Shown in pieces: positions 8,564-16,950 of a DNA stretch of 64,000 nucleotides; within the stretch, counting starts at the first letter, position 1; each line of letters starts with the position of its first letter. The notes under the pieces are model-generated. The model saw only the letters and a program-made list of their open reading frames with translations, made no database searches and had not been told where the DNA came from. This DNA is from Nitratireductor mangrovi (GTDB lineage: Bacteria > Pseudomonadota > Alphaproteobacteria > Rhizobiales > Rhizobiaceae). Both the position numbers and the translations under genes were made by a program. The DNA is taken from the NCBI RefSeq assembly GCF_007922615.2, contig NZ_CP042301.2, forward strand, positions 1,054,001 to 1,118,000, read 5' to 3'.

Positions 8564-9451
8564 CTACTTCAGGCCCAGTTCGCTTTTCAGGCGCGGGCGC
8601 TGCTCCTTCGGCGCCTGGCTGTAGTCTCCCCACGGACGGTCGCGGCGGATGACGGCTTCCTTGACGCCGTGTTGCTTGGCGACGTTGACGAATTCCCGCC
8701 CTTCCGGCGTGTTGCGCATGATGCCGTCGAGGATCGGCCCGAGGATCTGCGTCGAGCCGAGCCCCATATTGTCGTAGGCCTGGTTGACGATCAGCTTCAT
8801 CGAAATCAGCTGCGTCAGCGGAATCCGGGCGAGCCTTTCGGCCAGTTCCTGCACTTGTCGGTCGAGTTCCTCCAGAGGGCAGGAAAAATTGATCAATTCG
8901 ATGTCGGCCGCCTCCCTGCCGCTGATGGATTCCCCGGTCAGCGCGTAATATTTGGCCTTGGCCAGGCCGAGGCGATAGATCCACATGCCCGAAAGGTGGC
9001 AACCCCACACGCGCGCATAGGGCGTGCCGATGCGGGCGTCGTCCGAGGCCACCACGAGATCGGCGCACAGGGCCATTTCCGAGCCGCCGCCCATGCAATA
9101 TCCGTGGACCTTGGCGATCACCGGCTTGGTGCCCCGCCACAATCCCATGAACTGCGTCAGGTAGGATTTGTACGGGTTGACGACGAGGTTCACGTCCATC
9201 CCGGGGTCGTAGTTTTCCTCGACGATCTCCTCGTAATGCTCCAGGCCCGCGGAGAAGTCGAAACCGGCGCAGAAGCTGTCGCCCGCGCCGGCGAGGATGA
9301 TGACCTTCACCTCGTTGTCCAGATTGGCCTCGCGCAATGCCGCGTCGAGATCGTTCAGCAGCGACGGGCGCAAGGTATTGTACTTTTCCGGGCGGTTCAG
9401 CGTGATCGTCGCGATCGCCCCGTGCTTCTCGTAAAGCGCCTGCTTGTCCAT
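8564..9451 (-). CDS. Enoyl-CoA hydratase/isomerase (crotonase) family protein
   Basis: A 295-residue crotonase-fold protein expected to act on an acyl-CoA thioester. The oxyanion-hole segments DSFCAGFDF (residues 58-66) and GYCMGGGSEMAL (117-128) are present. Of the two glutamates that serve as acid/base in mitochondrial enoyl-CoA hydratase, the first is kept (Glu125), but the second falls in IGTPYARVWG (141-150) where the usual PE is PYA, so simple hydration may not be its reaction. It is divergently transcribed from a TetR repressor and its promoter region carries three palindromes, so it is probably the main target of that repressor. The substrate is unknown. Confidence 0.88.
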   Translation of the reverse strand: MDKQALYEKHGAIATITLNRPEKYNTLRPSLLNDLDAALREANLDNEVKVIILAGAGDSFCAGFDFSAGLEHYEEIVEENYDPGMDVNLVVNPYKSYLTQFMGLWRGTKPVIAKVHGYCMGGGSEMALCADLVVASDDARIGTPYARVWGCHLSGMWIYRLGLAKAKYYALTGESISGREAADIELINFSCPLEELDRQVQELAERLARIPLTQLISMKLIVNQAYDNMGLGSTQILGPILDGIMRNTPEGREFVNVAKQHGVKEAVIRRDRPWGDYSQAPKEQRPRLKSELGLK

Positions 9452-9476
9452 TTCCGTCCCCCTGATCGTGTTGATC

Positions 9477-9549
9477 CTTACCGAGCGGTAAGTTCACGTA
9501 CTGCCTTACCGAGCGGTAAGTGTCAACTCTTTCCTTACCGATCGGTAAG
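9477..9549. promoter_or_regulatory. Three tandem TetR-type operators
   Basis: Three 16-bp palindromes lie at 9477-9492, 9505-9520 and 9534-9549. The first two read CTTACCGAGCGGTAAG and the third CTTACCGATCGGTAAG. Start-to-start spacing is 28 and 29 bases, close to three helical turns, so bound dimers would sit on nearly the same DNA face. They fill the gap between the crotonase gene and the divergent tetR gene and should mediate repression of both. Confidence 0.92.
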
Positions 9550-9591
9550 TCGGCGTTGCGTCCCTCATGACAGTCGACTATCGTCGCCGCC

Positions 9592-10230
9592 ATGCTCGAG
9601 GAACCGCGCTCCGGCGTTCACTCAGAAAGCGATGAAATCGATGGCACGCGCGCGCGACTGTTGGCCGTCGCCAAGCGGCAATTCGCCAGCTACGGCTTCT
9701 ACGGGGCCAGCCTGTCCGGCATCGCCGGCGAGATTGGCCTGACCAAGCAGGCGCTCATCTACCATTTTCGCCGCAAGGAGGACGTCTATTCGGAAGTCTT
9801 GCGCGCAATATCCGAGCGACTGTCAGACCATGTCGACGGAATCGTCGCGGGTTCCGACGACCCGTTGGAGCAGCTCGAAGGCATTCTGCTGGGCCTGCTC
9901 GAGATGGGCAGGAACGACCCGGAAGAGCGCATCCTTCTGATGCGGGAAATTCTCGACAACCGGTCCCGCGCGCGCGACGCGCGGACCTGGTATCTCGCCG
10001 ACTTCCTGAAGACACTGGCCGGGCTGTTGCAGCAGGCGGCCGGGCCGAGGCAGGTGAGCGCCTCGCAGGCCCGGGTGCTCACCTACCAGTTGCTCGGCAG
10101 CATCGAATATTTCCTCGTCTCCGACGAAACGCTGAAAGCCGTCTTCGGCGGCGAGGCGTTTCTGGCCATGCAGGCCGACTTTCCCGGCGAGCTTCGGCGG
10201 CTCATACGCAACGCGCTGACGCTGCCGTAG
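9592..10230 (+). CDS. TetR/AcrR-family transcriptional repressor
   Basis: A 212-residue TetR-family regulator. The N-terminal helix-turn-helix spans about residues 20-66, with the typical GFYGASLSGIAGEIGLTKQA and LIYHFRRKEDVY segments. The C-terminal two thirds is an all-helical ligand domain resembling regulators of fatty-acyl or CoA-linked genes. It is divergent from the crotonase gene and begins 43 bases after the third of three matching palindromes, so autorepression plus repression of the neighbour is likely. An acyl-CoA inducer is a reasonable guess from the neighbour, not shown by the sequence. Confidence 0.93.
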   Translation: MLEEPRSGVHSESDEIDGTRARLLAVAKRQFASYGFYGASLSGIAGEIGLTKQALIYHFRRKEDVYSEVLRAISERLSDHVDGIVAGSDDPLEQLEGILLGLLEMGRNDPEERILLMREILDNRSRARDARTWYLADFLKTLAGLLQQAAGPRQVSASQARVLTYQLLGSIEYFLVSDETLKAVFGGEAFLAMQADFPGELRRLIRNALTLP

Positions 10231-10541
10231 AGCTCGGTCGGCCTTGCCCGTGTTTTGGAAAATGGAGCGAAACGGCTCACATATCGCGACAGTGACAATG
10301 ACGACCGAGCGGGATTACGCAGGAAAAATGCGTAAATGACGGAAACACATCTGAAACTGGCGTCGCCCCCTTGATGCACTGGACCGAAAGCGCAGAAAGT
10401 TCAGACGGTTATTGAGGCACCCGTGCGGCTGCTGGCCGTGCGCGGCCTGGGAACTACAGCGGAAGCGTCGATTTGCCGGGGGGCCGAATGGCGGCTGGCG
10501 CAGTAGTCAAATGCCTCACGCGCTCGACGCCGTAGCCCACC
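10231..10541. other. Convergent intergenic region without recognised gene
   Basis: A 311-base gap lies between the 3' ends of the tetR gene and the convergent rpiR-type gene. Only short unsupported open frames were found, and no clear terminator with a T tract was seen. Confidence 0.5.
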
Positions 10542-11435
10542 TCACTCGGTGCCTACTTCCTGCCCGAGACCCGAAACCAGGGTCTGCACGAGTGCGATGG
10601 CTCCGGAGATCGGCCTGAACTGTCCGGTCGCCGCATTGTCGACGTAAAAAGCCAACTTTGCGTGCCTGGCCAAAGGGCTTTGCGCATTGTCGGTGAGTGC
10701 CAGCACCTGCTTGCCGCTCAAATGGCAATCGACGACGACATCGACCACAGGTTCCGAATAGGGCTGAAAGGCGACCGCCACCAGAAGATCGTCGGGCCGC
10801 ATGTTAACGACCTGCTGGGCGGCCATGCCGCCGCCGAAATCAAGGACACTGCACTGCCGCTCGGAGCGCGCCAGCCCGTAGGCAAGATAGGCGGAGATGG
10901 CGCGCGATCGCCTCAGCCCCGCAATGTATACGTGATTGGCGCTGCGCAGCATGGACACGGCGCGTGACAGGTCTTCAATCGAAACATTTTTCCTGAGTTC
11001 CTCGAGCGACGCCTCCAAGGCGCCCACCGATCCCTCGAGGATTGCGCCGAGGTCGGCAGGAGGCCGCGATGTCTGCGTCTCGTAGACCTGTTCGCGCATG
11101 TCGGCAGCGCCCTCGATCAGACGGTGGCGCAGGATCCGCTGCATTTCGGAGAAGCCGCTGTAGCCGAATTCCTTTGCAAAACGGATCAGCGTCGAGGGTT
11201 GCACCCCTAACTCTGCAGCAATCTCGGTGGTGGTGTTGAGTGCGATCGTATTCGGTTGTTCCAGAGTCGCACGAGCTATGCGCTGCAGGTGCCGGCTCAA
11301 AGTCTCGAATCTGTGGCGCACGCTTTTGCGCAGCGCATCGAACGTTTCCGGCCCTTCGGCCGATGCAGCGGTGGTCTGCTCGGGTGGTGAATTCTCGTTC
11401 AACGCCAATGGCCTCGCGAATCTCTGGCTGGTCAT
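10542..11435 (-). CDS. RpiR/MurR-family transcriptional regulator
   Basis: A 297-residue regulator with an N-terminal RpiR helix-turn-helix (about residues 50-110, with TTTEIAAELGVQPSTLIRFA) and a C-terminal SIS domain (about 135-260) that in this family senses phosphosugars. The ATG at 11435 is preferred over an in-frame TTG at 11474, which would place the start over the divergent promoter. It is divergent from the Liv-type sugar operon starting at 11575. A perfect 18-bp palindrome with the GAAA/TTTC core often used by RpiR proteins lies between them, so it probably controls that operon. Confidence 0.92.
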   Translation of the reverse strand: MTSQRFARPLALNENSPPEQTTAASAEGPETFDALRKSVRHRFETLSRHLQRIARATLEQPNTIALNTTTEIAAELGVQPSTLIRFAKEFGYSGFSEMQRILRHRLIEGAADMREQVYETQTSRPPADLGAILEGSVGALEASLEELRKNVSIEDLSRAVSMLRSANHVYIAGLRRSRAISAYLAYGLARSERQCSVLDFGGGMAAQQVVNMRPDDLLVAVAFQPYSEPVVDVVVDCHLSGKQVLALTDNAQSPLARHAKLAFYVDNAATGQFRPISGAIALVQTLVSGLGQEVGTE

Positions 11436-11467
11436 GCGCGTAGCCAAAGTTTCGCAAACGCACGCGC

Positions 11468-11515
11468 TTGACAAGGTCTGAAAGAAAATTCATTCTAATA
11501 GAAAATATTTTCTAT
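11468..11515 (+). promoter_or_regulatory. Promoter and palindromic operator of the Liv-type operon
   Basis: A consensus -35 box TTGACA sits at 11468-11473. An AT-rich stretch follows with no sharp -10 box. A perfect 18-bp palindrome, ATAGAAAATATTTTCTAT, covers 11498-11515, where it would overlap RNA polymerase. It ends 59 bases before the binding-protein ATG and is the best candidate binding site for the divergent RpiR-family regulator. Confidence 0.65.
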
Positions 11516-11574
11516 ATATGCGCTGGACGCCGGGAACGGCGGAGGCGAAGCAGAAAATGTCCAGGGAGGAACGC

Positions 11575-12864
11575 ATGTCGAAAAAGCTTATTTCCCGTCG
11601 CTCACTCTTGGGGGCGACTGCCACGGGTGGCGCGATTGCCGCTTTTGCAGGGCCATGGAAGCACAATCGCGTATGGGCCGCAGGGTCTGACAAGCCGATC
11701 AAGATCGGCATCACGTCGGACGCCAGCGGCCAGTACGCCAATTCCGGCGCTAGCGACCGGCGCGGCATGATGATGGCCATCGACGAGGCCAACGAGGCGG
11801 GAGGCGTGCTCGGTCGCAAGATCGAGTTCGTGCACCTCGACACCGAGACGACGCCGGCAACCGGCAGCCGTGTCGCCGAACGTATGATCTCGCGCGAGGA
11901 ATGCGGCTTCCTGATCGGCGCCGTGAGTTCAGGCGTCGCGAATGCGATCAGCCAGGTGGCGCAGAAATACGGCGTCATCTACCTGAACACCAACTCCAGT
12001 TCGCCATCGGAATCCGGAGCCAACTGCCATCGCGTCAAGTTCGTCTGGGACGGCAACGGCACCAATTTCGCCAAGGCCGCTGTCAAGAATGCCATCGCGA
12101 CCTACGGCAAGAACTGGCTGCTGCTGACCAACGACTATGTGTGGGGCCACGACACCGCCGCGGCGACGCGCAAGTTGCTCGAGGAGTATGGCGGCACGGT
12201 CACGGAGGAAATTCTGGTTCCGCAGGGCACTCGCGATTTCAGTGCCGCCCTGCTCAAGATCCAGCAGTCGGGCCCGGATGTCGTGTCGGCGGCAGTCGGC
12301 GGCGACGACCAGAAGGCCATGCGCCAGCAGGTGGCCCAGCTCGGCATGGGAGAGAAGCCGGCCTGGATCAACAGCCAGCAGGATTGGCCGGATGTCTATG
12401 GCCTGCCGCTCGACAATCTCTTCGGCGTGTTCGGCACGACATGGTACTACAAGCTGGACCTGCCCGGCGTTGCCGACTTCGTCAAGAAGTACCAGGAGCG
12501 CTACCCCGATACGCAGATGCGAGTGCCCGGCAACGTCTTCTACAACGGCTACATGGCTACGCGTGAGCTGCTGGCAGCCATCGAGCGTGCCGGATCGACC
12601 AACAACATCGCCATCATCAAGCAGTTGGAAGGCCACAAGATGCCGGCGGCGGAACGCATGCAGCACGACGATGCGTGGATCGATCCGGTCACCCACCAGG
12701 TCCAGCAGACGATCTATCTGGCTACCGCGAACAGCGGGACGCAGGATGCCGACGACATGTTCAAGATCGTCAACCATTCCTCGCCCGACGCTGTACTCGA
12801 CAGCGACGCCGCGGCTGCGTGCAAACTGGAATCTTATGAGGACACGCCGACCTTCGACGCGTAG
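11575..12864 (+). CDS. ABC transporter substrate-binding protein, Peripla_BP_6 (Liv) type
   Basis: A 429-residue periplasmic receptor of the branched-chain amino acid/amide class. The N-terminus carries a twin-arginine signal (SRRSLLGATATGG, residues 7-19), so export is probably by Tat and the mature protein starts near residue 37. The body begins KPIKIGITSDASGQYAN and has the two-lobed Peripla_BP_6 pattern. ATG 11575 follows AGGGAGGAACGC, an excellent ribosome site. It heads an operon of two permeases, three ATPases and sugar-acid enzymes, so the ligand is more likely a sugar, polyol or sugar acid than an amino acid. Confidence 0.92.
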   Translation: MSKKLISRRSLLGATATGGAIAAFAGPWKHNRVWAAGSDKPIKIGITSDASGQYANSGASDRRGMMMAIDEANEAGGVLGRKIEFVHLDTETTPATGSRVAERMISREECGFLIGAVSSGVANAISQVAQKYGVIYLNTNSSSPSESGANCHRVKFVWDGNGTNFAKAAVKNAIATYGKNWLLLTNDYVWGHDTAAATRKLLEEYGGTVTEEILVPQGTRDFSAALLKIQQSGPDVVSAAVGGDDQKAMRQQVAQLGMGEKPAWINSQQDWPDVYGLPLDNLFGVFGTTWYYKLDLPGVADFVKKYQERYPDTQMRVPGNVFYNGYMATRELLAAIERAGSTNNIAIIKQLEGHKMPAAERMQHDDAWIDPVTHQVQQTIYLATANSGTQDADDMFKIVNHSSPDAVLDSDAAAACKLESYEDTPTFDA

Positions 12865-12887
12865 TCTCCGAAAGATCCCATACATTG

Positions 12888-12918
12888 ATCCGCGACCGGC
12901 CGCCGGCCGGTCGCGGAT
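12888..12918. repeat. GC-rich hairpin after the binding-protein gene
   Basis: A perfect 14-bp inverted repeat, ATCCGCGACCGGCC and GGCCGGTCGCGGAT, has a 3-base loop. It starts 24 bases after the binding-protein stop and ends 24 bases before the permease start. It lacks a downstream T run, so mRNA protection or partial attenuation fits better than termination. Confidence 0.75.
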
Positions 12919-12942
12919 TCTACAGCCTGGAATATCATCACG

Positions 12943-13863
12943 ATGATGGCCGTCCTGCCACATATTCTAAACGGCCTCACTCTCGGCCTGCTGTTTGCAC
13001 TCATCGCGCTTGGTTTCACCCTGATCGTCGGCGTCATGGAGGTGATCAATCTCGCGCATGGTTCGCTGTTTGCGCTTGGCGCCTATTTCGCGCTGACCGT
13101 GCTGGGCGGCGACTGGCTGGGCGCCACCGCGGCGGCCGAGTGGTGGACGTCCCTGCCGCTGGCATCCCGCTACATTGCGGCGCTGATATTTGGCCCGATA
13201 CTGGCGGCCGGTGCGGGCCTGCTTCTCGAAATGTGCCTGAGGCCGACATACGGCAAGGCACCGCTATACGGCCTGCTTCTGACGTTTGGCGCCGCACTCG
13301 TCATCGAAGAGGCAATTCGGCTCGTATGGGGCACCGGCGAGCAGCACCTGATGCTGCCGCGCTCCATCGACGGCGCGGTTTTCGTCGGCGGGCTGATCTA
13401 CTCCAAGTACAAGTTTTTCGCCGCGGCGTTCAGCGCCGCGGCAATAGTCGCGGTCTGGCTGTTCCTGGAACGGACGCCGTATGGCGCGATCATCAAGGCG
13501 GGTTCGCATGACAGCGAAATGGTGCGTGCTCTCGGTTACGACCTTTCCCGCCTGCGCCTTCTCGTGTTCGGCTTCGGGGCGTCTCTTGCAGGGCTGGCCG
13601 GTGTCGTCATGGTGCCGATCTGGGGGCTGCGGCCGCATGTCGGCATCGACGTCGTCATCCCGGCATTTCTCATCATCGTTGTCGGCGGCATCGGCAGCTT
13701 CTGGGGCGCGGTGGTCGCGGCCATCATGGTCGGGCTGGCCGTCGGGCTGACCGGCGCGTACGCGGGCGCGTGGGCGACGATGTCGATGTACATCCTTCTC
13801 ATACTGGTGGTCGGGTTCCGGAGCCGCGGTCTCCTCGGACGCAAGAGCGCCCTGGAAAACTGA
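12943..13863 (+). CDS. ABC transporter permease, LivH type
   Basis: A 306-residue inner-membrane permease with about eight hydrophobic segments. The N-terminal LTLGLLFALIALGFTLIVGV and NLAHGSLFALGAY stretches are typical LivH features, and PAFLIIVVGGIGSFWGAVV marks the conserved C-terminal core. A GTCATC-rich leader separates it from the hairpin, with no strong ribosome site seen. Two bases separate its stop from the livM-type ATG. It forms the translocation channel with the next gene. Confidence 0.93.
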   Translation: MMAVLPHILNGLTLGLLFALIALGFTLIVGVMEVINLAHGSLFALGAYFALTVLGGDWLGATAAAEWWTSLPLASRYIAALIFGPILAAGAGLLLEMCLRPTYGKAPLYGLLLTFGAALVIEEAIRLVWGTGEQHLMLPRSIDGAVFVGGLIYSKYKFFAAAFSAAAIVAVWLFLERTPYGAIIKAGSHDSEMVRALGYDLSRLRLLVFGFGASLAGLAGVVMVPIWGLRPHVGIDVVIPAFLIIVVGGIGSFWGAVVAAIMVGLAVGLTGAYAGAWATMSMYILLILVVGFRSRGLLGRKSALEN

Positions 13864-13865
13864 CC

Positions 13866-14888
13866 ATGATCACGCTTTCCGACATTCCATCGCGTTCGCC
13901 CGCATCCCGCGCGCTTCCGATCGGCATACTCGCCGCCGCGCTGCTGACGGCACCCTGGTGGCTGCCCGCGGTCGGCCTCTACCAGTATCTCGGCATCGAG
14001 ATCGCGATCTGGATCATCTTCGCGATGGGCTTCAACCTGCTGTTCGGCTATGCGGGACTGCATTCGTTCGGCCACGGAGCATATCTCGGCATCGGAGCCT
14101 ATGCGTTCGGCCTGTTTCAGCAGCATGTCGCGATCAGCCTTTGGGGCGGCCTCGCGGCGGCGATTGCGGCCGCGGCGCTTGCCGGCGCCATTGTCGGCGC
14201 GTTCGTGTCGCACCGTCGCGGCATCTACTACGCGCTGCTGACGATCGGCTTCGGCCAGATATTCTGGTTCACCTCCATGAAGCTGCATTCGGTCACCGGG
14301 GGCGAGGACGGCCTGCTGGGAATCCCGCGTCCGCCGCTTGGCTTCTTCGGCGTCGAGGCCGATCTGAACCAGAACATTGCGTTGTTCTATCTTGCCGCCG
14401 CCTTTGTGCTCGTTTCGGTCTTCATTCTCTGGCGCCTCGCCAACTCGCCGTTCGGGCGCGTTCTGCAGGCGATCCGGCAGAATGAAACAAGGGCGCGTTT
14501 CGCCGGATACGACGTCTGGCGCTTCAAATGGGCCGCCTTCGTCATATCGGCCGTCTTCGCCGGCCTCGCCGGCGGGCTGTTCTCGATGGCGCAGCAGAGC
14601 GCCTACCCTGATGTGATGAGCCTTCACCAGTCCGGGCTGATCGTGATGATGGTGCTCGTTGGCGGCGGACTGGTCAGCTTCTGGGGGCCGGTGCTCGGCG
14701 TGCTGATCTACTTCATCGCGCGCGACGTGCTCGGCGGTCTCACCGAAACATGGCTGCTCTGGTACGGGCTGATGTTCGTGGTCATGGTCATGATCAGACC
14801 CGAAGGCCTCGCGGGCATGTTCCATCTTGCCGGACGGCGCGTCCGCGGCGCGCGCGCCAATCCCGAATATGCTGCGGAGAAGGTCTGA
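13866..14888 (+). CDS. ABC transporter permease, LivM type
   Basis: The second permease of the system, 340 residues, with LivM-type motifs such as MGFNLLFGYAGLHSFGHGAY near residues 60-80 and VGGGLVSFWGPVLG near 260. The start at 13866 lies just after the livH-type stop; the longer upstream frame is a shadow. Its TGA overlaps the next gene's ATG by one base. The C-terminal tail (RRVRGARANPEYAAEKV) is basic and cytoplasmic. Confidence 0.93.
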   Translation: MITLSDIPSRSPASRALPIGILAAALLTAPWWLPAVGLYQYLGIEIAIWIIFAMGFNLLFGYAGLHSFGHGAYLGIGAYAFGLFQQHVAISLWGGLAAAIAAAALAGAIVGAFVSHRRGIYYALLTIGFGQIFWFTSMKLHSVTGGEDGLLGIPRPPLGFFGVEADLNQNIALFYLAAAFVLVSVFILWRLANSPFGRVLQAIRQNETRARFAGYDVWRFKWAAFVISAVFAGLAGGLFSMAQQSAYPDVMSLHQSGLIVMMVLVGGGLVSFWGPVLGVLIYFIARDVLGGLTETWLLWYGLMFVVMVMIRPEGLAGMFHLAGRRVRGARANPEYAAEKV

Positions 14889-15637
14889 TGGCGTTCTTCG
14901 AGGCGCACAATCTTCACAAGCGGTTCGGCTCCCGCGTGGTGCTGGAAAACGTTTCCCTTTCCATCCGGGAAGGGCAGGTGAGCGGCATCATGGGGCCGAA
15001 CGGCGCGGGCAAAACGACCTGTTTTCACGTTCTGACCGGTCTGCATCGTCCGGATCGCGGCGAGATCTTGCTGGAGGGCCGCTCGATCGCCGGCCTGGCG
15101 CCCCAGCAGATCGCCAGGCTCGGCATTTCGCGCTCCTTCCAGATCATGAATCTGTTCGACGATTCAGTGGTCATCGAAAACGTCATGCTGGCCCTCCCGG
15201 AGTTCCGTGCGCGCCGCCTGAACTTCACCGGGAACGTGTTTGCAGAGACGGAGCTGGTCGATGCCGCGACCGACATACTCGACCAGGTGGGCCTCGCCGA
15301 GCGTGCATGGGACAAGGCGACCGCGCTCAGCTACGGTGATCGCCGCGCGCTGGAGATCGGCGTGGCGCTCGCCGCTCGGCCCCGGCTTCTTTTCCTCGAC
15401 GAGCCGACATCGGGACTTGGCGCGGAAGCGACGCGCAATCTGGCCGCGCTCGTGCGGCGGCTGCGCAAGCGCTACACGATCGTGATGATCGAGCATGACA
15501 TGCGTTTCCTGTTCGATCTCGCAGACCGCATCTCGGTCATCCACTGGGGTCAGGTGATCGCCGAGGGCACGCCGGACGAGTTGCGATCGAACAAATGGGT
15601 TCGGCGTTCCGCGCTCGGGGAGACCGCCGATGCTTGA
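14888..15637 (+). CDS. ABC transporter ATP-binding protein, LivG type
   Basis: A 249-residue ATPase. Walker A (GPNGAGKTT) is near residue 38 and Walker B (LLFLDEPTSGL) near 165. The signature motif is LSYGDRRALEIG rather than LSGGQ, as is common in LivG proteins. The switch histidine is in MIEHDM. It starts inside the livM-type stop (TGATG) and overlaps the next ATPase by 8 bases. It energises the LivH/LivM permease pair. Confidence 0.93.
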   Translation: MAFFEAHNLHKRFGSRVVLENVSLSIREGQVSGIMGPNGAGKTTCFHVLTGLHRPDRGEILLEGRSIAGLAPQQIARLGISRSFQIMNLFDDSVVIENVMLALPEFRARRLNFTGNVFAETELVDAATDILDQVGLAERAWDKATALSYGDRRALEIGVALAARPRLLFLDEPTSGLGAEATRNLAALVRRLRKRYTIVMIEHDMRFLFDLADRISVIHWGQVIAEGTPDELRSNKWVRRSALGETADA

Positions 15638-16325
15638 TGTCCGAAACATCGAAGCCTTCTACGGCGAGACCCAGGCGCTGTTCGGCACCTCGCTCACCGT
15701 GGGCGAGGGAGAAGTGGTCGCGCTGCTGGGACCGAACGGTGCCGGCAAGACGACGACCATCCGCTCCATCCTCGGCCTGACGCGCGCGCGGGCAGGCCGC
15801 ATCAGCTTTGGCGGCAGCGACATCACGGCCTGGCCGACACATCGTATTTCCGGCCTTGGCATCAGCTGGGTGCCGGACGACCGGCGCGTCTTCCCCACGC
15901 TGACAGTGGCGCGCAACCTTCAGATCGCGCGGCGGAAGACCGGTTTCCGCTCATGGGAACTGGGGGAGATGTTCGCCATCTTCTCCGCGCTCGAATATCT
16001 GATGCCACGGGAATGCGAAAACCTGTCCGGCGGCGAAATGCAGATGGTGGCGATATCGCGCGCCCTGCTCGCTTCTCCGGGACTTGTCCTGTTCGACGAA
16101 CCAAGCCAGGGGCTCGCGCCGAAGATCGTGCAGGACGTGCTTCGCACGGTGCGGCTGCTCAAGTCCGAAGGCATCTCGTCACTGATCGTGGAGCAGAACG
16201 CGCTGGCGGCACTCGAGGTCTCCGACCGCGCCTATGTGATGGATCACGGGCGGATCGTGCATGAAGGGCCGGCGCGCCAGCTTCTCGACGACGCGCAGTT
16301 GCGCCAGAGCCTGATCGGAATGTGA
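15630..16325 (+). CDS. ABC transporter ATP-binding protein, LivF type
   Basis: The second canonical ATPase, 231 residues, with Walker A GPNGAGKTT, signature LSGGEMQMVAISRAL, Walker B LVLFDEPSQGLAP and the switch-region VEQNALAAL where LivF proteins usually carry Q instead of H. It overlaps the LivG-type gene by 8 bases. With the preceding ATPase it would make the expected heterodimer, which leaves the third ATPase gene that follows without an obvious slot. Confidence 0.93.
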   Translation: MLDVRNIEAFYGETQALFGTSLTVGEGEVVALLGPNGAGKTTTIRSILGLTRARAGRISFGGSDITAWPTHRISGLGISWVPDDRRVFPTLTVARNLQIARRKTGFRSWELGEMFAIFSALEYLMPRECENLSGGEMQMVAISRALLASPGLVLFDEPSQGLAPKIVQDVLRTVRLLKSEGISSLIVEQNALAALEVSDRAYVMDHGRIVHEGPARQLLDDAQLRQSLIGM

Positions 16326-16326
16326 C

Positions 16327-16950
16327 ATGGAACCGATGCTTCAGGTCAAATCGCTGACGAAGGTCTACCGTCGCGGCCTGCTCAATCCGCGGGAGACGTT
16401 CCGGCTCGAGGCCGATTTCGCGATCGAAGAGCCGGCGATCGTCGGCATGATGGGGCCGAACGGCTCGGGCAAGACGACGCTGTTCGAGCTCATCACCGGC
16501 TCCAACAGCCCGACTTCGGGCAGCGTGACGGTGCGCGGCCGCGACATTCATCGTGTGCGCACGGACGAGCGCGACAGGCTGGCGATCCACTATCACCAAT
16601 CCTATCAGGTCCGCAGCTTCCGTTCGCTCAAACCCAACGCGCTGATGGAGCGCGCCGGCAGCGACTATCCGCTGGTCCACCTGTTCGACGAACCGCAGTT
16701 CAATACGCAGGATGGCTATATCGGCTTCATGCTCGACTTCTTCCGCAAGCTGCGCCGAGAGGGCCGGCTGGTGTTCCTGTGCGTGCATCCGAACGAGCGC
16801 TTCCATCTGGAGATCATGAAGGAAATCTGCGAGCGCTTCGTCTTCGTGCAGCGCGGCTCCGTCACGCCCATTGCCGACTATGACAGCCTGATCGCACATG
16901 AGCCGTGCCGGGCATACCTTGCCGACCTCCTGACGGAGCGCGCCGCATGA
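16327..16950 (+). CDS. Reduced ABC ATPase-like protein
   Basis: A 207-residue P-loop protein. Walker A is intact (GPNGSGKTT, residues 43-51), and a Walker B-like VHLFDEPQF lies at 117-125 with a switch-like histidine in VFLCVHPNERFH. The whole segment between the Q-loop region (about residue 91) and Walker B is only some 25 residues, compared with roughly 75 in normal ABC ATPases, and no LSGGQ-type signature is visible, so the helical subdomain is largely missing. It starts one base after the LivF-type stop and overlaps the next gene as ATGA, so it is a firm operon member. It may be regulatory or an accessory nucleotide-binding subunit. Confidence 0.82.
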   Translation: MEPMLQVKSLTKVYRRGLLNPRETFRLEADFAIEEPAIVGMMGPNGSGKTTLFELITGSNSPTSGSVTVRGRDIHRVRTDERDRLAIHYHQSYQVRSFRSLKPNALMERAGSDYPLVHLFDEPQFNTQDGYIGFMLDFFRKLRREGRLVFLCVHPNERFHLEIMKEICERFVFVQRGSVTPIADYDSLIAHEPCRAYLADLLTERAA

